From: Brachionus manjavacas | Lineage: Eukaryota; Rotifera; Eurotatoria; Ploima; Brachionidae | Direction of reading: 5' to 3' | NCBI GenBank assembly: GCA_019054805.1 | Contig: JAHQIY010000004.1 | Location: 6,386,001-6,450,000, forward strand | DNA: 64,000 bases | Part shown: positions 48,188 to 61,165 of the stretch, piece after piece | Numbering within the stretch: position 1 is the first letter of the stretch | How the letters are laid out: each line of letters starts with the position of its first letter | Notes under the pieces: generated by a model | The model's input: only the letters and a program-made list of their open reading frames with translations | Told to the model about the DNA's origin: nothing | Databases searched by the model: none | Program-made: the position numbers and the translations under genes

Positions 48188-51100
48188 TTAAATGCGTATT
48201 AAAATAATATCATTAGATCGAGACCGGTTGTGTTTTTGTTTAAAATTACTTGGATTTTTAGACGAAAAGTGTCTAAAAATTTCTTTAAAACTCGTATCTT
48301 TGGATTTTTTATTTTGCCTTTTATTAATAGATAAGATTTCTTCACTTTTACCTATGATTTCACGGACACTTAATTGTTTTCCATTTGATTTATCACAATT
48401 ATTTACACTCAACTCTTTATTTGATTTTTCATTTTCGGTCGATTCCGATTTTTCATTCATCTTACACAAAACAGAATTATTTATTTCATTAAATAGCTGA
48501 CAGTTTTCGTTTTCGGAAATATCGCTCAAATTAAAGTTATTCAAATCATCTGATTCTTTTTTATGATTCAACAAATTTTGATTATTCGAATTTGGCACGT
48601 TTAAGGAATTTCGATAGGTACTCGAAAAGCTGTTATTTTTTGATTGTGGTTTTATTTTTTTACATTTGGTTTCATTAAATTTATTTTTAGATTTCCTATT
48701 GTCTTTTCTTCTAAGAAATAATTTACGAATCAAAGATGGACACATTTTAACACCGATTGTCTTTATTGTAGATATGTACGACTTTCGAAAATCCCTAGTA
48801 ATTAAAAAATTTAATTTTAAAACTATGTAAAAAATATATTTAAATAATTTTTAAATTACTAAAACAAAAATAAATTACAATTCTATTTATTCAATAAAAA
48901 AAGCTCATTCAACTTTTTTGTCAATTGTTATTTAATCTTTTTTGTTCTTTGAACATATTTAATAGATATTAAAGTATTCAAAAAGCTTCAGATAAGCTTT
49001 TCGGGATTAAGGATACAGAAATAAAAAAATTGAGATTTAAAATTTTTTTTAAATTATTTTTAAAATTTTTTGTTTCGTTTGAAAAAAATGTTTGGTTTTT
49101 AATAGCTTTCTATTTGCGTGATCATTGAATGAAAATGAAAAACGAAATCTAAAACTAGATAAATTCAATTTATTCTAAAATATAGTTAAACTGATTTTGA
49201 AAAATATTAAAACTGAATATGATTTATATAAAGAACAAATTGTTTGACATTATGAATTCATTTATTTATTGATTGCTGGATGAGCAGCAATCAATCACAT
49301 CAGCTGTCTTAGTGTGCCTTATCAGCACACTCGCTCGCTAGCCAGCTACAGCCAAAACTACTACTACTACTTCTACTAATATAATTTAAAATTAAAAAAA
49401 AAATTTAATAGATCATTTTAAAAAAATAAAAATTGAATATTTTTAAATCGATTATTTTTTTTTGTTGGGTTGTGAAGTTCTTTTCAATTCAGAAAAACTT
49501 GAATTACTTTTTTACTAAAAGAGATAATTTAGTTCCTTAAAATGCTTAATTATTAGCAAATCTGCTTAATGCACTAAAATAAGTCTGCAAAATACTCTGC
49601 ATTTTTCTGCATTTTGCACGCCATTAAAAATTATTCTAATCAAGAGTGCAATTACATTGCAGAGTTTTTGCAAACATTTTTGGATTAAGCAAAGTTGCTT
49701 AACCATTAAGCATCTCACAGAACTAAATTATTTATTTTTGTAAAAAAGTTATTTAAGTTCTTCTGAATTGAAACGATCGTATTGAAATGAACTTCACAAC
49801 CCCTTTTTTTTTTTTTTTTTAAAAAAATTTAAAGCTTCCATGATATATTTTGAAAAATTTCTCATATTCTATTAGTATTAAGATTATTTAAATGATGTAA
49901 AATAATTCTAGGAAATAAAACCTTTATAAAAATTCTTTTATTTAAAGTTTTCTTTTTAATTTTGTCTTCAATCTTACACAATTTTTTTTAAATTTATCAT
50001 AATCAGAAAAAATTATTGAAGCTATAAATTGTTTTCTGAGATCATTATTTAACTCTTCATCAATTAAATTTTGAAATGAATTCTTATAATTTTTTAACAA
50101 AGTAATCAGTCAAATAAATTAAATTAATATCTTTCAAATTAAATTGCCTTTTTCTCTTAAAGATATGGCGGGCTTCAAGTCCAATTCTAGTTGAAGATTT
50201 TCCTGATGAGATCATGTTTTAGGGATTTTTTTAATTATATTTAAAAATAAATTTAAATTTTTCTTATTTTTAATTACTATTGCCCAACGTTCAACTGTAT
50301 TCTAAAAATTAAAAAAAATCTAGAGTTTTTTGCAAAATTTTTAAAATTAAGTAGCAAAAAATTCCAAACTTAAGAATAAAAAAGATAAAAATGTTCTCAC
50401 TTGTTGGTTAAGGCGTATATGATCGGATTTATAAAGCTATTAATATAACCGATCCAAGTAATTAAACGCTCAGCAAATAAAGGTAATGTTTTATTAGTCA
50501 CCGCCAATACTACATACATAATAAAAAATGGAAGCCAACAAAGTATAAAAATTCCTTTTAAATTTTAAAAATTACAAAAATTTTAAATTTAATTGTTAAA
50601 ATCTTTACCCATTATAATTCCAAGTGTCTTAATTGCTTTAGTGTCTTTGCTTCTCTTTTTTTCGATAATTTTAATTTGCTTGAGTAATTTCAAAAAGCGA
50701 TTTTTTTTGTCATCCAGGCTCCTTGTTTCCTCACTTTCGCTAAGCAATTTGTTTATAGTCTTATCATTAAGCAGCTCATTGTTATTTAGACAATTATTGC
50801 TCTCGTTGGAGTTCATTAAATTAGAACCTTTCATTTCCGGGTTAAGGTTTCGGGTCCTTTGGTCAATTTGAGCGATGGCTTTTGCTTGGTGTTTGGCAAC
50901 AATAAATATGCGGAAGTAAACGCAGGTCATAATTATCAATGGAATAAAAAACGACAGAGACGAAGATATAATTGCGTAGACCATATTAGCCTCGAGCATG
51001 CAGGTGTCTTTTGGACCCGGTTCTGATGAGTCCTTAAGATTGAGGCCCAAAAATATTGGAATAAATGACATACATAAACTAAGCGTCCAAACCGAAATCA

Positions 51101-51530
51101 CTCCAACAAACACATGCCATGTTCGGACTAAATTTTTGTAGGCCAAAGGCTTGAATATGGCCACATATCTGTCCATGGCGACTAAAAGCAAATGGAGTAT
51201 TGATGCCGTGCAGCAAGTGATATCGAAAGCGTTGTAAAATTTACAAAATAAATCATTAAATATCCATTTTTGTATCACATCTTGGATCATGGCTGGTATC
51301 ATGACTAAAAATGTGACAGTTATGTCCGCAATGGCAAGACTAAGGAGAATGTAGTTGGTGGCGTTTTTCAGACGCTTAAATCTGATTATAACCGAGACAA
51401 CCAGTGTATTTCCGATTAGGGTTAAAAAAATTACAATTATACAAGCTATGCCGACGAGGATTTTTTCCGATAGCGACACCTGAGAATGGCTCTCTATATG
51501 TGTTGTATTTGTGCTGAGGAATTCTGTCAT
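48188..51530 (-). CDS. aminergic GPCR (octopamine/adrenergic/dopamine-like), 560 aa
   Basis: Three exons: 51530-50609, 50554-50401 and 48794-48188 (phases 1 and 2; introns 54 nt and 1606 nt). All seven helices are visible. TM1 has IGNTLVV and TM2 LSLAIADITVTF. TM3 has the amine-binding Asp in NAFDITCCTASILHL, then DRYVAIFKPL. ECL2 has Cys in DTCML, pairing with FCKF at TM3. TM5 has YAIISSSLSFFIP with catechol-type serines, TM6 KTLGIIMGIFILCWLPFF and TM7 WIGYINSFINPIIY. ICL3 is about 90 residues, basic and Asn-rich, and the C-terminal tail is about 200 residues, Ser/Asn/Lys-rich. The Asp in TM3 and serines in TM5 indicate a biogenic amine ligand. The nearest overall look is beta-adrenergic/octopamine-beta or D1-like, usually Gs-coupled, but the exact ligand cannot be told by eye. 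The 1.6 kb intron contains the fold-back MITE. Confidence 0.92.
49265..49380 (+). mobile_element. possible retroelement 3' end: two hairpins plus (CTA)n tail
   Basis: GATTGCTG-GATGAG-CAGCAATC and AGTGTGC-CTTATCA-GCACACT are two consecutive perfect hairpins, followed by CAGCTACAGCCAAAA and then CTACTACTACTA. The tail matches that of the LINE relic ending at 40208 on the opposite strand. There is no coding sequence. It lies in the GPCR intron, antisense to the gene. Confidence 0.45.
49467..49802. mobile_element. fold-back MITE, 336 bp
   Basis: The two halves are imperfect reverse complements along almost the whole length. Outer ends read GGGTTGTGAAGTTC, middle arms share AATAATTTAGTTC and ATGCTTAAT, and inner arms read GTCTGCAAAATACTCTGCA and its near complement ending TGCAAAC. 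It lies in the GPCR intron next to a poly(T) run. No clean target duplication is seen because both flanks are T-rich. The terminal motif also occurs at 41491-41504. Confidence 0.75.
49942..50215 (-). pseudogene. decayed ORF, possible transposon coding fragment
   Basis: From ATG 50215 the minus strand reads MISSGKSSTRIGLEARHIFK and on to a stop. A frameshifted continuation reads FQNLIDEELNNDLRKQF and further to TAA at 49942. Composition is protein-like rather than random. It sits in the same intron as the MITE. I do not recognise a family. Confidence 0.3.
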
Positions 51531-54500
51531 TTTTGTCTATTGAGCAATTTGCTAAGCCTTTTTCATTTACTGGAAAAATTTACTAAACGTTAACACTGCA
51601 AGATATCAAAAAGAACATTTTTCAATAAATCTAAAAATAAATTAAAGAAAATAAAAACTTTATTTAAAAAAAAAAAATTTTGAAATAAAATATCAGGTGT
51701 CAAATTTAAACATTTTCCGAAATTTGGTTAAAATTTGCCATTTTTAGTCAATGAAAAATAATGAATGGCGCAAAAATGACTGATTTTTAAGTCCTGATTC
51801 AAATGCAGCTAAACCGATTTGTGCTTATTTAATGGAAAACGTCAATTACGGCCAAATAAATTCTTTTATCTAAATATTTGAAAATTTAAACTTAACCTTA
51901 AGCTTTGAAAAAAAAAAGAATAATACTTTTCATACTAACGGAATTGATGGAAATAAAGCTGACGGGCTTAACTAAAGTCTTGAAATAGGTACGATATTTT
52001 TTCAACAGATTGTATACTTTATAAAACATAGACAATGTGTCTTTAATAAAGTAGCAAGCGAATACGCTTTTAAGTTTGATTTCTAGGTATTTAAAAAGAT
52101 TTACGATTACCATTTATCGAAAATTTATTGAGCAAGTTTTCAGTATTTATCATAGAGTTGTTTTTCCTGGAGCATATTTATTTTTGGAGTTGCTTTTGGG
52201 ATAAAAATTTGATAATTTTTTTCGTCTAAATTAAGAACTTTATTTAAAAATTGCAGATTTCATCTAATATGAATAATTAATTATTATCTTTGAATAAAGA
52301 TAATAAAATATAAAATTGAGCAAAAATGATTAATGTTAGAGATTAGATGCCAAAATTTTTTGGAACTTGCCTTGCCAGATTTTTAAAACAATTTAAGCGA
52401 ATCGAGACAAAAAGGGAAATTAAAAAACTGACAATTTTGGATCCCACATATCAATTGAGTTTCCTATTTGTTTTCAAAAAGTGACTTTGGTTATAAAAAC
52501 ATCTTTTTTTTCTGCATGAACCAAGCCGACGTAAAATCGAGAAGATTGACAGGTAGTTTAAAAAGTAATAAGGCACAATAAATCATATTAAATGAAAATA
52601 AAATAAATTAGAATAATGAAGCCTTAAAAACATTAAGAGTTTTTCTCCTATTTCATGAAAGTTAAGATCAAATTAAATTCATGGGCGTTTAAATTTAAGT
52701 AATTTTGAAACTAATATTTATTTTTATTTTTTTATATAAAAAACTAATTTTTAATGAATTTACTCTCATGGAATTTTCTTTTTTTGTAAATTATTTGATT
52801 TTGAAAATTTCTTTTTTTTTTCTTAAAAAAAAGATATCCAGTATTTGGTATCGGTAAATTTTTATTTATGGTTAATTTATAATTTTATATGAAATATATG
52901 GAGATTAAGACCTATTAGCAGACAATTTTTTTAATGTTGATGATTAAAAGCACTCCAGATTGCGTTACAAATCTAATTAAATTAAATTGATTTTAATTCC
53001 CTTAGTTAATTTTAAGTTTTGCATAACATGCATTTTTATTATATGCCATAAAATAATTTGGATCTTTTACAAAAAAAAGAATAAATTAAATTTTCTGTTT
53101 ACGAATTACAATTTGAGTAGCTTCCTTTTTTAAATTTCTTGTTTTATAGTGAAAAAAATTGAAAATCACTAATTTTTATTTATCCTTTTCAAAAATTTTT
53201 TTTATCAATTTTCCCGAAAAATATTAGGAAAAAAATTCCAAAAAAGATTAGGATTTATTTATCAGACATAAATAAAGTTCTAAAATTCTAATTAAAAATA
53301 CTCTTAGAAAAATAACTTGCCAAATGAATTCTTTTAACCAAAATGCATCTCAAAATTGGATTTTTTAACTTTAAAAAAAAATCTTTACACACGATAAAAC
53401 CGACTAAAATAGACGAAAATAAATCAAACAAGAAAAGAAATATTTGTAATATAAAATAAAAATCTAAGTATAAGAATCTAAAATTAGATTTTGGCCAAAT
53501 TAAAAAAACAACACGATATTTTTTAGTTAGAAAATTAAAGGAAATTAAAATCCTCATTTAACAAAAAAAGAATTTATTTTTTTAATTAGAACAAGTAATT
53601 TTGAAGAGGTTTTCTTAAATTAGATACTTTTTACTACCAAAAGAAAATTAAAATCAAGGATACAATTGATACTTAAGATTCAAAAAAATGGTTATAAATT
53701 TGAAAGTATTTGTTTGTGTTAGTTTTACTGTCAGACTCCCATTTGGGAGCATACCGAAATCTAATTAAATACAAGTAGATGAGATTGGATGTTTAATCTT
53801 AAATTCAATTGAAAGCCTTAAGTTAAGGAAAATCAAGATTCTCAAATAATGAAAAAATATTTCATGATCAAGAGACTTAAAATTAATTATTTTAGTTAAT
53901 GAAAAAACGCAAAAAAATCTAAAATTAAATCTATGAATGTATTCTACCTATTGATTTAGAATTTGAACCTATCATTCTTGATACAAAAATGATATAATTT
54001 CAACAACAAAAAAAACAGAGAACTTAATCCCTTTTATAATGATACTCAATATTCTTTTTGAATATTTTATTAAAAAATCACAAAATAACTCATAATTTGT
54101 CATTTAGAAATAAATTAAAAATTTATAAATTCTTTGTTGACGAAATGAAATTTACAAAAAAAATATTTTTTTATTGAATATTAAGTTTCTTTTAAAAGCA
54201 TTGAGTATTTTAGTATCTCATTAAAAAACTGTCATTTGAAATACTGTTATCAAAAATGAATTTTGCCTAGGGAGAATTTTCAATTTCGGAGTATTAGGTA
54301 CCAGCAAATGATTAGATGCAAATTGATTATTTAAGTCAGCTTAGCTCATGGCGCATTTCTTTGTAGACTTTAGCACTTGATTAATACCGGAACATTTTCA
54401 AATTTAATTTTATCAGTATTTTATTCCAATAACTTACTAATTCACCGTATTTTATATTTCATTTAACCCTAATTTTATTTGCTCAAAGTTCTTCAATTAA

Positions 54501-57500
54501 TTGTTAGCATATAATTTTATTTTTCGATATAATTTCCTTAACAGTAAAATAATTTTTATGTAAAAAAATATGGAAAAATATTAACTTTTTGTTGACAGAA
54601 CCAAAATTTAGACATCGTCAAATAAATCAAAAAATTTAATGTAATAAAAAAATGACTAGAACGTGCGTTGTCCTATTCAGAACTTTCTATTTTTAATTTT
54701 TTTCTCATAATTAATTAAAGTTTTAAATAAAAAATATTGAAATTTGAATAAAATACAGGATGAATTTGTCATGTATGAAAAAATCGACTAAAACGATAGA
54801 GATCCTTGTAGACAAATCAGTCCATTATTAATGCATGGTACGAAATCAATTTTTAAGCTTTAAATGTCATGTACAAATTTTTAAAAGTTCGCCAAAATAT
54901 AAATTTTTTTGTTGCATTTCAAATTGATCACTTAAATATTTTAAAAAAGTTGCAGGAAACGATTGAAAAAATTGTTTGAGAGCGGAAGATGCAAAGTTAA
55001 CAAATCAATAATTAAATATTTAATTTCATATTTGTTGAAGCTGCATTTTAAAATAAGCTAATTAAAAGACTTTTAATAAGAATAAACTAGAAATAGAAAA
55101 TAATTTTAAATTTATTCAATCAATCGTTTAGTTTCCATATTTTTATTATTTGATTCTTAAAATTTTAATAACAATTCGAAAAATAAACATTTTATCATTA
55201 ATTGTTTATTATTTTTAATTATCAATTGAGGAAAAATTTTCATAATACCAAAGCATATTTTTTTATTTGATGCTTTGAGTTAAATTGAAAGAGTTTTGAA
55301 ATTAGTCAGTCTAAACTACATTGCTAGACTTATTATATTCATAATTGCTAAAATTGTTTTTTATTTAAATGGCATTTCTTATCAGTATAGAGGTAAATTG
55401 AGTCAAAAAATTTCTGAATTTGTTTATATGATACTCTTGAATTTTCAATTCCGCTTATTGAAAATTTTAGATGTGTTTACTAAATTAGCTAACTTCAATT
55501 AGCGTAAAATCACGGAAATATTGCTTTTAAACTTATTTTAGCTGTAAGGCATTAATATTATTCGAAATTGTTCGGCCTCAAATAGAAATGAAAATTTAGC
55601 TCAAACTATTTTATCAATCTAATTAGAAGTTTTCTGAAATTTTTATTTAGAATATTTTAATTTTTTTACATAAGTCAATAAAAATGCAATTTCATACTAA
55701 ACTTCCTTTCTATTAAAAAAATCTAAAAATTGAGTTTTTGAAATTAAAGTAGCGCGTCTAATTTTATAAAAAATTATCGTCAATAACTAGCTTCCAAATT
55801 CATTCACAATTAGTTATTTTCTGTAAATTCTATCTAAATCTGATAATAATTTGAAATCAAAAAAGTAAAATTTTTGTTATTTAAATATTTTGATATTAAA
55901 AAGAGTTGATCAGTCGTTATCAAACTTAATTTCCAAAATTCCAATTTAGATTTAAAATTTAAACCAATTTAAAAATTTGATTCAACTGAATTAAGAAAAA
56001 TTAAATTAAAATTAACAGTTAAATTCGTTAATCAAAAACCAACTTTTCTCTACTAATTTTGAACTAATTTTCCATACCGATCAAACAATTTAAAATTTTA
56101 TTTTCAAAATAATATCTATAAAAATTTATTGAGATTTGTATCAAAATCCAAAGCTTTTTTTAAAAAAAAATTTTTTTCATAATTTTCATTTAAAAAAAAT
56201 AAACCCAAAATTTGAGAATAAATTAAAACCTTAAATCTGTGATCTCGAATAAGACATGGCTTTTCAAATAGTATATCTGGTCAAACGCTTTTCCAGTATC
56301 AGCCAGTATAGCTTTTCTTCAATATAGAATATGTTACGTGAACAATATCATTTTTCAATTGATTTAAAACCAAGAAACATTTTTCTTATTAAGATTATTC
56401 CAGAAAAGAAAGATAGATTCGCACTCATTAATAGTCAAAATTTTGACTGAAAAACCAAAATCGAAAATATTTTTTTATATTTTTAAAATTAATAAACAAA
56501 CAACTATCTTAGACTGATGACGCTTTTGCTAATAATTATTTCTAAAATGATAATCCCGCTCAATTCTTTTTATCACCAAAATTTAATTATTTTTGTCATA
56601 TTTAATTATTGCTTAAATTTTTCAGCTTACGAAAAAAAAATTGATTAAAATCCTTTTTATTTTTTGTGCGCCTAGCACCTAATCTTTAGTATTCTTTAGA
56701 AAAATTAGCGATCAAAAAGAGAAGGCGAAATTTTTGAATAAATTATATTCTGATTTTTAGCTCTGAGAAAAGAAGCTAGTCTCAAGACCTAATAATTCCA
56801 ATATCCTCGGGGACAGCTATAAAAAGAAAATTGATTTTAACTAAAACCATTCAAAGCCTTAAATTTCAAGCTGATATTTAGTTTTTATGTTTTTAATTTA
56901 ATAGAATACTACTCCATGTATTTAAATTAGACTAAACTTTAGAAGATTTTTCCTATGTGCTCAAGGATACATTTCATATTTTAAGATATTTATCGTTTTT
57001 CAGATCGACACGAAACATTCAAGAGCTTTTATTTATGTAAACACAAATTTAATCGATTAAAGCACAAAATTGAAAATTTAATTCAAATGATTAGTTTGGT
57101 TTAATGTATAAGAAAATAGTTATATTTAACCGAAAGTAATTAAACCATTATTTTCCGTAAATAGATCTCTTGTGTTGGGTGAAAGAAAATTCCTAATGGG
57201 TTACATGAAACGTAGAGCACAATAGTTAATTATAAAGATAAATAAGAGATCATGAAAAAATTTATTTTAAATAATTGGTATTGTATTAAGCATGTTTTAC
57301 CAAAGGCATTTTTGAAATATAATTACATTTTATCTAAATTGACATCTTATAAAACTTAATTAAAATAGAAATGCTATTCAAATATTCATTTCTAAATAAT
57401 TCGATTAGGTTTTTTAAAATGGGCGAATGTTCAACTAGGCGAAGACAGTCAATTGACAACAACCGTTTTTTAATTGTTCTAAAGCCTTTAAAAAATCATT

Positions 57501-60500
57501 GAATTATGAGATGAAGTTTTAGAAAATTAGATCTGAATTTGCGATAGAATTTATTTTGAAAGATTTGAGAGAAAATTTTCCGAATATGAAGCAGAAATAT
57601 TTTTAATTTTTTAAAGATATCATATTTGATTAGTTCCATAAAATTGAACACACTTTTAAATATTTTCCTACTTATTTTTATAACAAATGACAAATTATCA
57701 TATTAACTTAAAAGCCTCTTAATAAAAAAACACATTTATTGATTGCTTAAAAAAATAATTTCAGTGCGTAAGCAATTTTTATCAAAATAATCTTAAAAAT
57801 GATAAAGCAGATGCTGTCTGCAGCTTAAAAGTTACCCATCAAATTTCAAATATTTAAACAAAAATACCATTTATTTCAAAACTTTGAATGATGAACATTT
57901 TTGATAAGTTAGGCTTATTGGATCAATTTTCAAAATTCAGCTCATTTAAGTCATTCAATGGCAAATTATATTTTTCAGATCAGTTCATAAATTAAAAACC
58001 AATATTTAATAAGATCGCTTAATTTATACTTAGACTAAATTTTAAATTCGGAACAAAATTTTTGCCGCATGCAAAAAGTTAATATTTTGATCAAATTATA
58101 TACTACTAATTATCGCTTAGATATATTTTCTATATTTTAAAATCACAGCCTGAACATTTTTTTCTAATTTTCTATTTGATCTATGTGAGATTCAAAAAAA
58201 TCGGAATTTCTATTTTTAGGCTAAATCTAATGAATAAATATTTAAATTTTAGCTAACCAAATGGAACTTTTTTTGAAACAGGAAATTGGGTATAAAATAG
58301 AAATAATTTTCTGATTTCAAAAGCTTAATTATTTGTAAATAATTTGGCTCTATGAAATCAGTTAGTCGCATAAATATGCAAATTCGAGTTTTTGTTTAAA
58401 AAGCTGTCATTTGGATATTATACATTTAAAAATAATGTGAATTTTTCCTCAAAAATTAATTGAAATAGAATATCCTCAGTGATGTTTGAAAGAAATTTAA
58501 ATGAATTTTTTTTCATTTTTGATGCAAATATAATAAATGTATACCATTTGTTTAACAAATTTCTAAGTCATCTGAAAAAATGTTACTAAAATTTTAAATA
58601 ATTAATTAGTAAGCATCTTTTTTTTTATTAAAAATTATTAAATTTTGTAAAAAAATATTATTTGATTTCCTAAAAATTCATTTTTTGATTTGTGTACAAA
58701 ACGCCCTTTGAGTCTACATAAATTTTGATTAATCTAAATAAAAAAAATTTCATAGAATAACTCACGTTCTTAGTAATTAAAAACCTATTATTGAATAAAG
58801 AGACTAAAATTTCTTTTGTATTTGTAAACAGGAAAATTAACAAGATTTAAATATTTAAGCTTGAAGCCAAAATTGATTCAAAAATAAAGATAATGAATAA
58901 AAACGTGATCTCTTTTGTTTGTGTAAAATTAGTAATTTTTGACTCAATTAGTCAATTTCTTCCCAATTACTATTTTGTAAAATTTTGATAAAAAAATATC
59001 TAAATGAATATTTTTACAAATTGAAAGTTATAATCTAATTTCAACGAAATTTAGCATGTTTAAAGTGAATTTAGCTAGCATGTTTAAATATTAATCAATA
59101 AAGAAATTGTTTGCTATGAATTAACATTCAAATGTGGGCTGTTCAATTATTAAATTAGTTTTAAGTAAACACTTCTTGGTAAAGCTTTTCTTTTTGAGTA
59201 CAATATAATTTTTATATTCAAATCCGATTAGGAAAAAATGCAACTATACCATTAACTAATTTTAATGTAAAAAAAATGCCATATTAAATATTTAATGTTA
59301 TTAAGATAAGTTTTCCAGGTTATTGTGATTTTAAAAAGCCATACTTGACAGCTGTGAAAATTTAAGGTAAAGAAAATAGAACTTTTATGAAAAAGCCTTT
59401 TAAATAAAAAATTTTACACAATATTGTTAAAAATAGAATGGAATCCCAAAAATATTGTATATAGCAATTTTATTTAATTAAATAGAATTTGATTTTCTAT
59501 TCAAGGCGCTCTTTATATCTCCGTTTCTCACGTTTACCAATAAGTTACTTGATAATCTTAAAAAAATAATTAAATAAATAAAAAATTAAGAAAATTAATC
59601 TTTAATTACAAATAAGATAAAGCTGTTTTTATTTAGAGAGAAAATCTAATTTTGCTCTTTTGGTTGCTACACCATAAAGATTACCTAAATTTAATAAACT
59701 TGTATATTAAAAATTCATAATTTTTCTCTAAACTTTTGCTTAACTTAATTTAAATTAGGCTTAAACAAAAAAAAATTACCTCTTTCATGTAAGTTACAAG
59801 TCTAACTCTAAAATTAATAGTTTTAATTAATAAATGAAAATTCATTTAACTAATTGAGAAAATGTTTATAACTTAAAAGTGAGTCATAAAAGAAAAATTT
59901 CGCATCAATAAAATATCATTAAATTTGATGTAAATATTTTCAAGAATTAAAAAATTTCTAGATTCATTCAATTTTGTTAATCGATTTATTAATTAGACAT
60001 TAAAGAACAAAATTCGAGAATAATTCATTTTTCAGACATCTAGATCAAACTGGGTGATCCTAAAACTTTAGGATGCTGCATTCGACATATTAGCAAAAAG
60101 TGACGAAAAATATACGTTTTTGTAAAAGTTTTCTCGTACAAAAGATGTGCCGTTAAAGACTAAATTTTTTTTTATAATTTTAATTGATTTAAATGTTTGA
60201 TATAAACCATACAATTGAAATTTAATTTTCTTTGATTTAGTATACCATACAATTTACAGATTTTTTATAAAAATTTGTTTTTAACGTTTAGATAATTGAA
60301 AAAAAAATTCGAACAGATTTTGTGTAAATACTAAAATTATTATCCATGACTAATTTTGTTAATCATAGTATTATTTTATATAAAAATTTATAAAAATATA
60401 TAATTTTTTTCAATGCCGTGTATGGGTAACCCTTTTGATCTAAAACCCTGAAGAAATATATAATTATTAACTTTTACCAAAATTTGTTCTTCTATTCTTA

Positions 60501-60939
60501 ACAAGCAATTGAAACCATCGATGTACAAAATTAAATTATTAATTTTTTTGAAATTTCATTCAAATTTTGAATTAAAAAAAATAATAAACGATTTAATTAT
60601 TGATCTAATGGGTTAAAAATTGTTTTGCAAATGAAAAAAGTATAAGAAATGTTGTTTCACCCACTTTTAAAGTGTGTAAAAACTCTGCAAATTAATTACG
60701 TATTTATTTTCAATATTTTTAGAATTCTAAAATTATTGTAGACTTATCCAATAGATTAAACAAAATGTGTTTCCTTTATTATTTATTCAACTTTTATCAG
60801 GCCTAATCTGGAGCTTTTAGATTTAGAATTCAGTACTTTTTATTTCAATCAAATCTAGAAAGTGAAACGTAAAGTAGTTATACCTATTTATGGCCTTATA
60901 AATCTTTGCTAAAGTTAAAGACTGACGAGATTAATAATT
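51531..60939. other. 9.4 kb AT-rich stretch upstream of the GPCR gene, no gene recognised
   Basis: Holds the presumed GPCR promoter (minus strand). All open frames are short and low-complexity, none has recognisable motifs or convincing splice partners, and no RNA gene is seen. It may be large introns or regulatory DNA of a neighbouring gene. Confidence 0.55.
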
Positions 60940-61165
60940 CATGATTAACAAACAAGGAGACTTAGAGGAAATCTTATCGAGTCTTACAAAATCAGCAAAG
61001 ATTTGGACAAGGTGAATTAGGAGTTTTAATTTGTAGTACGAAACACATTGCGGAATAATTTCTTCTTAAATAGGATATCTTATAAGTGAAATCGACATCC
61101 AAGATCTGTGATGGATCCACAGAATTTGAATGCTTTTAAAACTAGATTAGCAAGCTGGCTAAATA
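60940..61165 (+). mobile_element. decayed 3' end of a non-LTR retrotransposon
   Basis: The plus strand reads RRLRGNLIESYKISKDLDKVN, interrupted by stops, then NNFFLNRIS and DPQNLNAFKTRLASWL in shifted frames. This is the same R-x-L-R-G-x-L-I-x-x-Y-K...N-x-F-K-x-R-L order as other LINE C termini. It is heavily mutated, and the WNxLP block is barely legible. Confidence 0.6.

Noticed and set aside
52516..52560. Possible first exon beginning MNQADVKSRRLTG with a GT after it
   Set aside because: No downstream exon could be joined, the donor is weak, and the frame is only 21 codons.
53736..53749. CTCCCATTTGGGAG palindrome
   Set aside because: Six-base arms are expected by chance in a window of this size.
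60052..60076. ATCCTAAAACTTTAGGAT hairpin
   Set aside because: Eight-base A/T-rich arms with no context; likely chance.
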